From Chryseobacterium sp. MYb7 (GTDB lineage: Bacteria > Bacteroidota > Bacteroidia > Flavobacteriales > Weeksellaceae): DNA of 64,000 nucleotides. The DNA is taken from NCBI RefSeq assembly GCF_002979455.1, contig NZ_PCOU01000002.1:248001-312000 (forward strand), in the 5' to 3' direction. The notes under the pieces were generated by a model that searched no databases, had not been told where the DNA came from, and saw only the letters and a list, made by a program, of their open reading frames with translations. A program made the translations under genes and the position numbers. Numbering within the stretch: the stretch's first letter is position 1; the number at the start of each line of letters is the position of its first letter. Shown in pieces: positions 17,330 to 26,549 of this stretch.

Positions 17330-18460
17330 ATGAAATTTATTATTTCAAGTGGTGAACTGCAGAAGGCGTTGCAAACTGTAAGTGGCGTAATATCAAGCTC
17401 TCAATCGAGACCGATTTTAGAAAACTATCTTTTTGAATTAGACGGAAATAATGTTACCATTACAGCATCTGACGGCGAGACAACTCTTGTTACTTCTCTG
17501 GAAGTAAAGTCTGATGATACAGGTAAATTTGCTGTTCCTGCTAAAATTTTTCAGGATTTTATCAAGACATATGGTGAACAGCCTCTGACATTTGTTGTAA
17601 AAGACAATGTCGAAGGTACTGGAAGCCAGCTTGAGATTTTAGATGAAAAAGATAATTTCGCAGTAGCATTAGACAATGCTGAAGACTATCCTGAATTGCC
17701 GGAATTCGACGCTTCACAAAGTGTAACGATGCCTGCAGGAGTTTTGTCTGAAGCTTTGACAAACACACTATTTGCTACAAGTAACGACTCTCTTCGTCCG
17801 GTAATGACAGGAGTTCTTTTCCAGTTTGGAGAAAATGAAACCAATTTCGTTTCTACAGACTCCCACAGATTGGTGGTGTACAAAAGAGCAGACCTGATGA
17901 ATGCTGAGCCGATGGAGTTTATCATGCCTAAAAAGCCTCTGAACATTTTCAAAAATATCCTGGCAAGTTCCAATGAAGACGTTACCATCGACTTCAATGA
18001 GAATATGGCTAAATTTACTTTTGGTAAACATATCTGGATCTGTAGACTGATTGACGGAAAATATCCAAACTATACAGCGGTAATTCCAAAGGAAAACCCA
18101 AATGTATTGACAATCAACAGAAACTTGTTGTTAGGAGCAATCAAAAGAGCATCTATTATGTCTAACAAATCTACCAATCAGGTAAGATTCAAGCTTTCCG
18201 GTAATATTCTTCACCTTCATGCAGAAGATACTGAATATGCAAACAAAGCAGACATGCAGATTCCTTGTGACTACAACGGAGAAGATATCAATATCGGATT
18301 CAGTTCAAAATTCTTAACTGAAATGCTGACAATCCTAGGATCTGACGATATCACTATGAAAATGTCCCAACCTAACAGACCAGGGATCATCGAACCTCTT
18401 GACGGTCTTGAAGAAAATGAAAATATCTTAATGTTGTCAATGCCGGTAATCGGATTGTAA
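17330..18460 (+). CDS. dnaN: DNA polymerase III beta sliding clamp
   Basis: A 376-residue processivity clamp. Two subunits form the ring that holds polymerase on DNA. The three clamp domains are visible in order (about 1-120, 130-250, 255-376): MKFIISSGELQKALQTVSGVI, SRPILENYLFELDG, RPVMTGVLFQF...STDSHRLVVYK, and a C-terminal IGL that forms the client-binding edge. The C-terminal motif MPVIGL replaces the common MPMRL. It is not next to dnaA or recF here. Confidence 0.97.
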   Translation: MKFIISSGELQKALQTVSGVISSSQSRPILENYLFELDGNNVTITASDGETTLVTSLEVKSDDTGKFAVPAKIFQDFIKTYGEQPLTFVVKDNVEGTGSQLEILDEKDNFAVALDNAEDYPELPEFDASQSVTMPAGVLSEALTNTLFATSNDSLRPVMTGVLFQFGENETNFVSTDSHRLVVYKRADLMNAEPMEFIMPKKPLNIFKNILASSNEDVTIDFNENMAKFTFGKHIWICRLIDGKYPNYTAVIPKENPNVLTINRNLLLGAIKRASIMSNKSTNQVRFKLSGNILHLHAEDTEYANKADMQIPCDYNGEDINIGFSSKFLTEMLTILGSDDITMKMSQPNRPGIIEPLDGLEENENILMLSMPVIGL

Positions 18461-18480
18461 CATTAACATAACATATACAA

Positions 18481-18510
18481 AAAAGCCGGAATTTTCCGGC
18501 TTTTATTTTT
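18481..18510. terminator. bidirectional terminator
   Basis: Stem AAAAGCCGGA/TCCGGCTTTT with T runs on both sides, between convergent dnaN and the XRE regulator gene. It overlaps the last codons of the latter. Confidence 0.85.
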
Positions 18511-18895
18511 TCAATGAAGTGATGATATTTTGTAGTTGCTCTATCATCTTGTCTTTATCTTTTAACCTTTCTTCATACAAAAATTCTATCTTACCGGTTT
18601 TATCCTTATTCTCCTGATAGAGATTTTGAATTTCTTGATGACCCACCGAAGTGTCATAAAAGTATTGTTGATTATAAATATTATTTGGGTTTACATCCAG
18701 TAGTTCATAAACCGGGGTTTCTAATATTTCTGCTATTTGGTACAGGCGGTCTACAGTAAGTTTGGTCTCGTTTTTCTCTATTTTACTATATGCAGCCTGG
18801 CTGATGTGTAACTCATCTGCCATATTTTCATGGGAAAACCCTTTCTTTTTGCGATGTTCTTTTATCTTTTCAATAATGATTTCCATAGTTTCCAT
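18503..18895 (-). CDS. XRE-family helix-turn-helix regulator
   Basis: A 130-residue protein with an N-terminal Cro/C1-type HTH (about 8-65; RKKKGFSHENMADELHISQAAYSKIEKNETKL) and a C-terminal coiled-coil tail (about 85-130) that probably mediates oligomerisation. The ATG at 18895 is used because two codons upstream only a TTG is available. The regulator at 42096 has the same layout. Two 12-bp direct repeats just upstream are a likely autoregulatory operator. The divergent toxin gene follows after about 290 bp; a regulatory link is possible but unproven. Confidence 0.88.
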   Translation of the reverse strand: METMEIIIEKIKEHRKKKGFSHENMADELHISQAAYSKIEKNETKLTVDRLYQIAEILETPVYELLDVNPNNIYNQQYFYDTSVGHQEIQNLYQENKDKTGKIEFLYEERLKDKDKMIEQLQNIITSLKK

Positions 18896-18916
18896 AACCA
18901 ATGATTGTAATTTTTG

Positions 18917-18951
18917 TTACAAAAGTAATATTTTTATTGCAAAAGTAATAT
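18917..18951 (-). promoter_or_regulatory. tandem operator/promoter of the XRE gene
   Basis: CAAAAGTAATAT occurs at 18920-18931 and again at 18940-18951, exactly 20 bp (two helical turns) apart. On the minus strand each copy reads ATATTACTTTTG and contains TACTTTTG, a match to the -7 consensus. The gene-proximal copy is well placed to be the -7 box, so regulator binding would block its own promoter. Confidence 0.55.
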
Positions 18952-19183
18952 AATATTTTTATGAAATGTTCTTATACTTGTTCAATTATTAAATATATAA
19001 ATCACAATGCATTGATAATATTACTAATAGCTAACTTAAATAGAACACAATGAAAAAATCTATTCTATCAGGGTAAAACGAACTCCCGTAAAAACCACAT
19101 TTAAAATATAGGGGAAATACCTATATAATAATTTGTCGATAATTGGTACTATTACCGCTTATTAATTTAAACATAAATTCACA

Positions 19184-21154
19184 ATGAAAAACAAATTTAT
19201 TTCAAGGTTACTTTCCTTAGTAGCCATTATGGTCTTGTTATATTCCTGTAGGAATGAACTAACAACAGAACAAGAAATATACAACAACAGTAGTCAATTC
19301 AGACCAACATCTAAAACAATTCGTTTAGAACAAAGTAAACATAAATCACTTCTTAAAACTGAATTACAAAAAGCACAAAACAATTTAACAAACATTAAAA
19401 CCAATGCATTAGGCAAAACCGTTGATTATGCAAATGGTGTTTCCATTGACACAGACAATGTGACATACATTGAATCTGGACCGACTTTCCACACTTACAC
19501 ATTTAATCTGGTCCGGGAAAATGCTCCTGAAGATGCTCCTTTAGAAAATCTGGTGTTATCTTCTTTGCCTGATGGAAGCTATAAAGAGCTTTTAGTAACG
19601 TATAATTTTACACAACAGGAAAAACTTGACCTACTTTCAGGAAAAGGAGTGAAAACAGCTGATAGAGCTACTGCTATTGAACTTGCAAAAGGAACTTATG
19701 GAGGAGTGATTTCTAATAGAAGTATGGGAGTTGCCGAATCTTGTTCTTATCAAACAGTAGATATGTATTTTTCTTGCTACACAGGAGAACATCATCAAGG
19801 AAATGAAAGCAGTTGGGGAAGCTGTAATTGGCAAAATCAAGGAGGTTACCCAGCTCAACATATTACTGTTGTAGCATTAGTATGTACAGCAGATACAAGT
19901 CTCGGAATTGACGGTGCACCAGGAGGTGGTACTGGTTCTGGTGATGGAGGAGGTTTAGGAGGAGGAAGTAATACAGAAACACCTACAATTCCAACTCTTA
20001 GTAGATTCTTTTTTTATGCTAAAAAACTTCCAGTAGATTTAAAAACTATTCTTTATGACATGGCAAATACTGAGTTTTATGATACTTTCCAAGCTTTTTT
20101 TGATCTAAATGGAGGGAGCATAGAAGCACAAAATTTCATTACACTGTGTTTGCAGGCCAATTTGCCAAGTACTATAACAACAGCACAGTTTAAAAAGTTC
20201 TTTCTTGATGGTTATACATTAGATTTTCACAATAAGCTTTCTCTACTTTCGGTATCAGAGATTCAAGATTATGTAGCTATAAATCTAGAAATTGAAAACT
20301 CTCCTTATGATGAAGAATATATAAAAGAAACAAACGAAGCATTTGTTGCATTTACCTCTTATGCAGACATTGAAACCATGACGGAAGCGCAGATGGGAAC
20401 AGTTCTTAATCAATGCTGCCCTTCTATTATTATTGTACCACAAAATGTGATTCATGAAAAAACTAAAATGATTATTGCAAATTATCATTTTAATAGAAAA
20501 TTTTATCCTGAATGGAGTAAAGCAAAATGTTTTTGGAAAGCTTCTGGAGAAACAATACAATTGCTATTAGATTTGGGAGGTTTAGTTCCTGTTATAGGAG
20601 AAGTATGCGACTTAACAAATGGTGTTATTTATACTATACAAGGGGATGGTTTGAATGCAAGTTTAAGCTATGCTTCAGCAATTCCTATTGCAGGTTGGTT
20701 TGCAACAGGATCTAAATTTGGAGTAAAAGTTATGAATGCTTCCGATATTGCTTCCAGACAAGTGTTAAAATGGGTTGTTGGAACAGATGGATTGATTAAA
20801 TTTGGATATTCAAATCAACTGAGAAAAGTATTAAAACTAACAGATAAAGCAAAGCAGGCACATCATATTATACCTTGGGCTTATAATATACAAACGCACC
20901 CAATAGTACAAAAAGCAGCAAAATCAATGAATGCATTTCATTTGAATGAGGCTTTAAATGGTATTGCAGTTGCCTCATGGAGAAATCAACCTAATCATCA
21001 TGCTTATAATAATAGAATTTTTACTAAATTACAAGCATTGCCTTCTAATCTAACGGCTGAGCAATCATATGTGGAATTAATGAAAATAATCAATCAAGCT
21101 AAACAAGCTATAATTAATAATCCAAATACACATCTAAATGATTTAGTCTTTTAA
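19184..21154 (+). CDS. lipoprotein polymorphic toxin with C-terminal AHH nuclease domain
   Basis: A 656-residue protein beginning with a lipoprotein signal (LLYSC, Cys22). A secreted N-terminal region (23-240) is followed by a Gly-rich linker (about 243-262) and a central region. Then comes a pretoxin-TG-like segment (about 460-510: GLVPVIGEVCDLTNGVIY...GDGLNASLSYASAIPIAGW) and an AHH nuclease domain (about 555-650) with KQAHHIIPW and PNHHAYNN. AHH is an HNH/Endo VII-type toxin module of contact-dependent or secreted toxins. The order leader, linker, pretoxin, nuclease and the Imm11-like gene 4 bp downstream support a toxin-immunity pair. Anchoring the toxin as a lipoprotein is unusual. Confidence 0.8.
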   Translation: MKNKFISRLLSLVAIMVLLYSCRNELTTEQEIYNNSSQFRPTSKTIRLEQSKHKSLLKTELQKAQNNLTNIKTNALGKTVDYANGVSIDTDNVTYIESGPTFHTYTFNLVRENAPEDAPLENLVLSSLPDGSYKELLVTYNFTQQEKLDLLSGKGVKTADRATAIELAKGTYGGVISNRSMGVAESCSYQTVDMYFSCYTGEHHQGNESSWGSCNWQNQGGYPAQHITVVALVCTADTSLGIDGAPGGGTGSGDGGGLGGGSNTETPTIPTLSRFFFYAKKLPVDLKTILYDMANTEFYDTFQAFFDLNGGSIEAQNFITLCLQANLPSTITTAQFKKFFLDGYTLDFHNKLSLLSVSEIQDYVAINLEIENSPYDEEYIKETNEAFVAFTSYADIETMTEAQMGTVLNQCCPSIIIVPQNVIHEKTKMIIANYHFNRKFYPEWSKAKCFWKASGETIQLLLDLGGLVPVIGEVCDLTNGVIYTIQGDGLNASLSYASAIPIAGWFATGSKFGVKVMNASDIASRQVLKWVVGTDGLIKFGYSNQLRKVLKLTDKAKQAHHIIPWAYNIQTHPIVQKAAKSMNAFHLNEALNGIAVASWRNQPNHHAYNNRIFTKLQALPSNLTAEQSYVELMKIINQAKQAIINNPNTHLNDLVF

Positions 21155-21157
21155 ATT

Positions 21158-21910
21158 ATGAATTATTACAAAATAAATTTTACATTAAGTACGAAAATAA
21201 GAGGAAATGATAACTATATAAAAGATTATAAACTTAAAATTCCTCCCACTGGTCAATTATATTGGGAAGTTCCAAAGTTTGTAGGAAATATCTATCATGA
21301 AAAGATAAATTTTGAACCATACTTATTAGATATTGAACTTTTTGCCAATTCAAAAGTTAATGATTTGATAATGGACGGAGGACCAATATCCGGTAAATTA
21401 ATTATGAGTGGTACATTGAAAAGAATATTAGAAAAAAGCAGAAATACAGGAATGCAATTTTTCAATATAAGTATTTTAAAGAAGAATGAGGCATATCATG
21501 ATTATTGGTTAATAAATATGTATGAGTTTAATCAAGAATTTATTGATTTCAAAAATTGTAAAATTATTTATGAGAAAAAAGATGAAAATTTTAATGTCAC
21601 ATATTCTACCAAAAATATAGAGATTCACGTAGATGATTTAGAAGAGTTTGAAAATCACTTGAAAAGAACAAAGGAAAAATTGGAAATAACAATCATTGAA
21701 AAATTAGCTTTAAAAGAAGACATTATCGGCGATGATTTTTTTTCACTAAGATATGTTTCAGGTGGTGTAGGCTATTATGTATCTGAAAAACTAAAAAATA
21801 AGATAGAAGATACAGGTTGTACAGGAATAGAATTTCAGCCATCCGAATTAAGCTATAATGAATGGGTAGCTCCAGGAGGAGAAAGAGAAAAAGTTTATGG
21901 CAAATTATAA
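21158..21910 (+). CDS. Imm11-like immunity protein
   Basis: A 250-residue cytoplasmic protein, AT-rich, directly after the toxin. The C-terminal part (about 190-240), FFSLRYVSGGVGYYVSEKLKNKIE..GCTGIEFQPSE, matches the recurrent Imm11 (DUF1629) pattern: a hydrophobic strand, VSE.lk..ie, then tGieF.p. Position and spacing (4 bp) fit cotranslation with the toxin it would neutralise. The assignment rests on that motif and on context; the N-terminal 120 residues are not recognised. Confidence 0.65.
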   Translation: MNYYKINFTLSTKIRGNDNYIKDYKLKIPPTGQLYWEVPKFVGNIYHEKINFEPYLLDIELFANSKVNDLIMDGGPISGKLIMSGTLKRILEKSRNTGMQFFNISILKKNEAYHDYWLINMYEFNQEFIDFKNCKIIYEKKDENFNVTYSTKNIEIHVDDLEEFENHLKRTKEKLEITIIEKLALKEDIIGDDFFSLRYVSGGVGYYVSEKLKNKIEDTGCTGIEFQPSELSYNEWVAPGGEREKVYGKL

Positions 21911-21914
21911 AATT

Positions 21915-22688
21915 ATGAAAAAAATAGTTTTCATTTTTATTATGTTTATTGGTTTGAGCGTTAATGCTCAAGCCAATAAACCATTTATACCTACAAAAGG
22001 AGAAATTACATTTAAAGAAGTATCAAAGATTATAGATCGTAAATTATTTGATAAAGATTTACAAATTTCAAAAGAGAAATTTAAAAAAACTTTACAAAAT
22101 TCTTTATTAAAAGAAAGTAATGGAAAAGGAAAAGAAATAGAAATAGAGCAGATGGTATCACAGAATGCTGAAATGATGGAAATGATGATGTTTCCACAAG
22201 ATTCTTCACAAATCTATGCTTTTAAATTTGACAACTTCAAAATTATAAGCTCTAATTCGGCAGATGAAATAATGTCTGAGCGATATGAAGTAATTGATAC
22301 GCAAAAGAATATTTCTACTACATTTTCAAAAATAGATTCCACAACTACTTTTAATGAAAAGATATATGCTTATTCTTCAAATATAATATTGAGAACAATT
22401 GTAGATAAGAAAAGTAAAAAAACAATCAATGGTTATGATTGTTATAAGGTAATTTACGAATACAAAGAAAATAATGAGGGGAATGATGAAGATTATCTTG
22501 AATTTATTAGAAATACTATCTACAAACGTGAAATGTGGGTAACGGACAAAATACGATCTTTATACCATCCTGTAGTATTTGAGAAATCTATTTTAGAAAA
22601 ATATTATCCTTTGGATATTTTGGAAACTCAAAGTGATATTAAAGGTTATGAAAGGAAATTTACTTTACAAACTTTAACCCTCAAATAA
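21915..22688 (+). CDS. GLPGLI-like secreted protein
   Basis: A 257-residue protein with a Sec signal peptide (about 1-18, ending NAQ). The region KKTINGYDCYKVIYEY...REMWVTDKIRSLYHPVVF follows the GLPGLI family pattern (a Gly-Tyr-.-Cys-.-Lys turn, then a W.T..I segment), although the GLPGLI string itself is not conserved. It lies 4 bp after the immunity gene. Whether it takes part in immunity or is a neighbour in the same transcript is open. In-frame codons from 21897 would precede the signal peptide, so the start is the ATG at 21915. Confidence 0.6.
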   Translation: MKKIVFIFIMFIGLSVNAQANKPFIPTKGEITFKEVSKIIDRKLFDKDLQISKEKFKKTLQNSLLKESNGKGKEIEIEQMVSQNAEMMEMMMFPQDSSQIYAFKFDNFKIISSNSADEIMSERYEVIDTQKNISTTFSKIDSTTTFNEKIYAYSSNIILRTIVDKKSKKTINGYDCYKVIYEYKENNEGNDEDYLEFIRNTIYKREMWVTDKIRSLYHPVVFEKSILEKYYPLDILETQSDIKGYERKFTLQTLTLK

Positions 22689-22883
22689 AAAATAGCATAA
22701 GATTAACGAAAATTTATTATCTTAAAGTGGCTTCTAAATTTCTCTATTTCTCAAAAAAACACGACATTTGTAGCTTGAAAAAACACATCGAAATAAGTGT
22801 GGAATTTCAAATAAAAGTTTCAAAATAGAGCAGATGAAACCTTTGTGGCATCTGACAAATTAAATAAGTAGATAGATTAACAA

Positions 22884-25286
22884 ATGAAAATATCAAACAA
22901 CTGGCTGAAAGACTTTGTAAAAACGGAATCAAAAACTGAAAGAATCGGTGAATTCCTTACAGATATAGGTCTTGAGGTTGAAGGGATAGATAAATTTGAA
23001 AGTGTAAGAGGCAGCCTGGAAGGAATTGTTGTAGGTAAAGTTTTAACTTGCGAAAAACATCCTAATGCTGACAAACTGAAGAAGACAACTGTAGACGTAG
23101 GAAACGGAAAAGTGTTGAACATTGTTTGTGGAGCTCCTAATGTAGAAGCTGGACAAACTGTTCCTGTAGCTGTTGTCGGAACGAAAATCTATGACAAAAC
23201 CGGAAACTTTTTTGAAATTAAAGAAGCAAAAATCAGAGGTGAGGTTTCTCAGGGAATGATCTGTGCTGAGGATGAACTTGGTCTTAGTGATGATCATGGA
23301 GGTATCATGGTGCTGGATGAAACTAAATATGAAGTAGGGAAAAACTTTGCTGACTATTTTGAACTTACCAATGACGAAGTGTTTGAAATCGGATTAACAC
23401 CGAACAGAACAGATGCTATGTCTCACTATGGTGTTGCCAGAGATTTACACGCTTATCTTTCTACAAACCAATTGAAATCTCAATTTAATAAAGTAGCTTC
23501 TGAAGTTTTGAATAGTGAGGGAACTCATGATTTCAAATTGGAAATTGAAGATGCAGAATTGTGTCCAAGATATATCGGAGCTGTGATTGAAGATGTAAAA
23601 GTTGCAGAATCACCATCTTGGTTAAAAGACAGATTGAAAGCGATCGGATTAAGCCCGATCAATAACGTTGTAGATATTACAAACTATATTCTTCACGGAT
23701 ATGGACAGCCGCTTCATGCATTTGATGCAGACAAAATTGCAGATAAGAAAGTGAAAGTAGGTGTGGTAAAACCGGGAACGAAATTTACGACTTTAGATGG
23801 TGTTGAAAGAACATTGAATGGTTCTGAAATCATGATCAAAGACGGTAAAGATAAGCCAATGTGTATTGCCGGAGTATTCGGTGGTGAGAAATCAGGAGTA
23901 TCTGAAGCTACGAAAATAATATTCCTTGAAAGTGCTTATTTCAATCCTATCGCCGTAAGAAAAGGAGCTAAAGCACACAGCTTGAATACAGATGCTTCTT
24001 TCAGATTTGAAAGAGGGGTAGATCCAAACCTTACAAGAACAGCAATCACTCATGCTGTTAAAATGATTCAGGAAATTGCTGAAGGAAAATTAGTAGGGGA
24101 GTTACTGGAAGAATATCCTAAGAAAATAGAAGATAACTATGTGATTATCAGATTCTCTAAAATTGAACAGATTTTAGGAACAAAAATTCACAGAGAAAAA
24201 GTAAAGGAAATCTTAAAAGCTTTGGAAATTCAGGTTTTAAATGAAATTCCTAACGGTTTTGAAATCTCTGTTCCTGCTTACAGAGCGGATGTAACGAGAG
24301 AAATTGATGTGATTGAAGAGATTTTAAGAATCTACGGATATAATAAAATTGATGCTCCACAGAAGATTTCGTTTACTCCTGTTAAGCTAAGTGCTAACGA
24401 TCAGGATGAACTGGAAAACAGCTGGGCAAGAACTTTACAAAGTATTGGTTTCAATGAAGTAATGAACAATTCATTGACTTCTGTAAAAGATGAAACAGAT
24501 GCGGTAAAACTATTAAACCCTTTAAGCGGAGATCTGGCATTCATGAGAAAGTCTTTATTAGAAGGACTTCTTCAGAATACAGTATACAATATCAACAGAA
24601 AGAATCAGGATATCAAATTCTTCGAATTAGGAAAAATTTATCACAAAAAAGATAAATACGAAGAAAGAAAGCAATTGGCATTATTGGTTTCCGGAAGAGA
24701 TGTTGCAGAAAACTGGCTTCAGTCAAAGTCTGCTGTAAGTTTCTATAACCTTAAAGCCTATGTGAAAGTTTTATTGGAAAGACTTGCTGTAAACTATAAA
24801 GAAGTAGCTCTGTCTGACGAAAGATTCTCCGATGCATTGGTATACGAAGCGGATGGTAAAGCTTTGGTGAGAATTGGAAAAGTAGCTCCGGCTTTATTGA
24901 AAGATTTTGATATCGATCAGGAATGTTTCTATGCAGAAATTGAATTGGAATATGCTCAGGAATTGCGTTCTAAAAATGAACTGAAATTCAAAGATATTCC
25001 GAAATTCAACAAAATCAGAAGAGACTTGGCTTTATTAATTGATAAAACGGTAAATTATCAGGATTTATATCAGACGGCTAAAAAGAACAAATCTCCATTC
25101 ATTAAGAATATTAATCTGTTCGATGTGTATGAAGGTAAAAATCTTCCTGAAGGTAAGAAGTCTTATGCAATGAGCTTCGAGCTGTTAAACGAAGAAAAAA
25201 CACTGGAAGAAAAAGAGATCACTGAAGTAATGGATTCTCTTATCAAAGCTTTCCAGAAAGAATTCAACGCAGAATTGAGATCTTAA
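22884..25286 (+). CDS. pheT: phenylalanyl-tRNA synthetase beta subunit
   Basis: An 800-residue subunit of the heterotetrameric enzyme that charges tRNA-Phe. Domains in order are: an N-terminal strand and OB-fold tRNA-binding domain (about 40-150, GKVLTCEKHPNADKL and VCGAPNVEAGQ), B3/B4 editing (about 210-400, ITNYILHGYGQPLHAFD), B5 (about 405-480), the catalytic-like core (about 490-680), and the ferredoxin-fold anticodon-binding domain (about 705-800, FKDIPKFNKIRRDLALL). Length is typical. pheS is not adjacent. Confidence 0.97.
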   Translation: MKISNNWLKDFVKTESKTERIGEFLTDIGLEVEGIDKFESVRGSLEGIVVGKVLTCEKHPNADKLKKTTVDVGNGKVLNIVCGAPNVEAGQTVPVAVVGTKIYDKTGNFFEIKEAKIRGEVSQGMICAEDELGLSDDHGGIMVLDETKYEVGKNFADYFELTNDEVFEIGLTPNRTDAMSHYGVARDLHAYLSTNQLKSQFNKVASEVLNSEGTHDFKLEIEDAELCPRYIGAVIEDVKVAESPSWLKDRLKAIGLSPINNVVDITNYILHGYGQPLHAFDADKIADKKVKVGVVKPGTKFTTLDGVERTLNGSEIMIKDGKDKPMCIAGVFGGEKSGVSEATKIIFLESAYFNPIAVRKGAKAHSLNTDASFRFERGVDPNLTRTAITHAVKMIQEIAEGKLVGELLEEYPKKIEDNYVIIRFSKIEQILGTKIHREKVKEILKALEIQVLNEIPNGFEISVPAYRADVTREIDVIEEILRIYGYNKIDAPQKISFTPVKLSANDQDELENSWARTLQSIGFNEVMNNSLTSVKDETDAVKLLNPLSGDLAFMRKSLLEGLLQNTVYNINRKNQDIKFFELGKIYHKKDKYEERKQLALLVSGRDVAENWLQSKSAVSFYNLKAYVKVLLERLAVNYKEVALSDERFSDALVYEADGKALVRIGKVAPALLKDFDIDQECFYAEIELEYAQELRSKNELKFKDIPKFNKIRRDLALLIDKTVNYQDLYQTAKKNKSPFIKNINLFDVYEGKNLPEGKKSYAMSFELLNEEKTLEEKEITEVMDSLIKAFQKEFNAELRS

Positions 25287-25315
25287 TACTTGAAAATATA
25301 TATTTCACGATAATA

Positions 25316-25343
25316 AAAACGGACTTTTTAAGTCCGTTTTTTT
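25316..25343 (+). terminator. terminator after pheT
   Basis: Stem AAAACGGACT/AGTCCGTTTT with a five-base loop and a T run. Confidence 0.9.
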
Positions 25344-25799
25344 AAGGTTTAATAAAAATGTATTAACATGTTTCAGCTAAAGCCAAATGAATTTTTGTTT
25401 AGACAAAATGGGCTCCCTTCGACTAGGTTCAGGATTATAGCCCATTCTTATTGAATAGCATTTGTGATATTTGTGAATATATTAGTGTTATTAGTGTTTA
25501 AAATAGAAGGTTTTTATAAAAATAATCTATCCCAATCTTGTCACTCCGTAGGAGTCTCAGTATGTTTTATAAAACAATTATAGTATAGATTCCTTCGGAA
25601 TGAGAAGGCAACGTTACAACTTTAGTGCAGATAAAGTTCTTATGTTTTAGCGCTTTTAACCCTTTTTTTGATCATCAAGAACATAAAAATAATTCTGAAA
25701 AATATTCAAAATATCAAGTGTTAAAGAATAATAAAATTCACGGCAACCCGTTTAAATAATATAATTTCCGTAAATTTGGGTTAATTCAAAAAGTAAAAA
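25344..25799. repeat. intergenic region with REP-like hairpins
   Basis: No gene. 25407-25446 is a hairpin (AATGGGCT/AGCCCATT) whose loop contains CTCCCTTCGACTAGGTTCAGGATTAT; its reverse complement forms the hairpin at 37495-37535. 25535-25600 carries TTGTCACTCCGTAGGAGTCTCAGTATG, shared with 41797, and ATTCCTTCGGAATGAG. At the right end TAAATTTG (25771-25778) is a good -7 box for the META gene. Confidence 0.65.
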
Positions 25800-26210
25800 A
25801 TGAAAAATCTTTTTTTAAGTATATGTACAGTTGCAGTTTTGGCTTCATGTGGATCCATGACAAGCCCGTCTGCGTCTAAAGTAGGAAAAGCTCAGCCTGC
25901 TCTTGCCAACACAAAATGGACATTGGCTGAAACGGTAAAAGGCAAAGTTCCAACATTGAATATTGAAGGAGAAAAGATCACTGGAAATGCCGGATGTAAC
26001 AACTATTTCGGAACAGCTACAATAGATCCGTCTACAGGTGGTTTTACAGCGGGACAAATGGGATCTACAAAAATGATGTGCAACAATATTGGAGTAGAGC
26101 AGAACTTTATGGATATGATGGGAAAAGCAAACAAATATGTGATTTCCGGAAATACTTTAGAATTGTATAAAGACAATCTTTTACTATTGAAATTCACTAA
26201 ATCAGAATAA
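25800..26210 (+). CDS. META-domain lipoprotein (HslJ-like)
   Basis: A 136-residue lipoprotein: the signal sequence ends in VLASC, with Cys17 the likely lipidated residue. One META domain follows (about 35-134): LANTKWTLAE, a GNAGCNNYFGTATI core and GSTKMMCNNIGVEQNFMDMM, closing with LELYKDNLLLLKF. HslJ-type META proteins are linked to heat and drug resistance in enterobacteria; the role in this lineage is unknown. It stands alone between repeats and a shared terminator. Confidence 0.88.
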   Translation: MKNLFLSICTVAVLASCGSMTSPSASKVGKAQPALANTKWTLAETVKGKVPTLNIEGEKITGNAGCNNYFGTATIDPSTGGFTAGQMGSTKMMCNNIGVEQNFMDMMGKANKYVISGNTLELYKDNLLLLKFTKSE

Positions 26211-26216
26211 AAAACA

Positions 26217-26243
26217 AAAGGAACTCAATTGAGTTCCTTTTTT
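26217..26243. terminator. bidirectional terminator
   Basis: Perfect palindrome AAAGGAACTCAA/TTGAGTTCCTTT with T and A runs, between the convergent META gene and the acidic 79-residue gene. Confidence 0.85.
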
Positions 26244-26258
26244 ATGTTTAGAGTATTA

Positions 26259-26498
26259 TTAATCTTCCTCTTCTTCGTCGTACTTAGCCAACTCTTCGTC
26301 GCACCATTTGAACGCTGCTTCTACTACTTTAGTAGCCTCGTCTGCCATCGTTTCTTCATCATCACCTTCAAGATCATCTAACCACTCAACTTCTTCTTCC
26401 TCAACGTTTAAGATAAATCTTGGATATTCTGTATGAACTACGAATAGATCCTCTGGAAATTCCGAATTATCTGCTAATAAAAACTTTGGTAATTTCAT
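26259..26498 (-). CDS. conserved acidic protein, 79 aa
   Basis: A small, very acidic cytoplasmic protein (MKLPKFLLADNSEFPEDLFVVHTEYPRFIL, then EEEEVEWLDDLEG and a Glu/Asp tail). It resembles a short conserved hypothetical that I associate with Flavobacteriia. Function unknown. It lies 51 bp downstream of, and codirectional with, nothing obvious on the same message; the next minus-strand gene downstream is none, since the META gene is convergent. Confidence 0.65.
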   Translation of the reverse strand: MKLPKFLLADNSEFPEDLFVVHTEYPRFILNVEEEEVEWLDDLEGDDEETMADEATKVVEAAFKWCDEELAKYDEEEED

Positions 26499-26549
26499 TT
26501 TTTTAATGTTTTAACTTTCTCAAAGATAAATAAAATTATTGACTTAAAA

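Noticed and set aside
19050..19076. MKKSILSG mini-frame upstream of the toxin
   Set aside because: Only eight codons; it resembles the start of a leader peptide but ends before any Gly-Gly or mature region.
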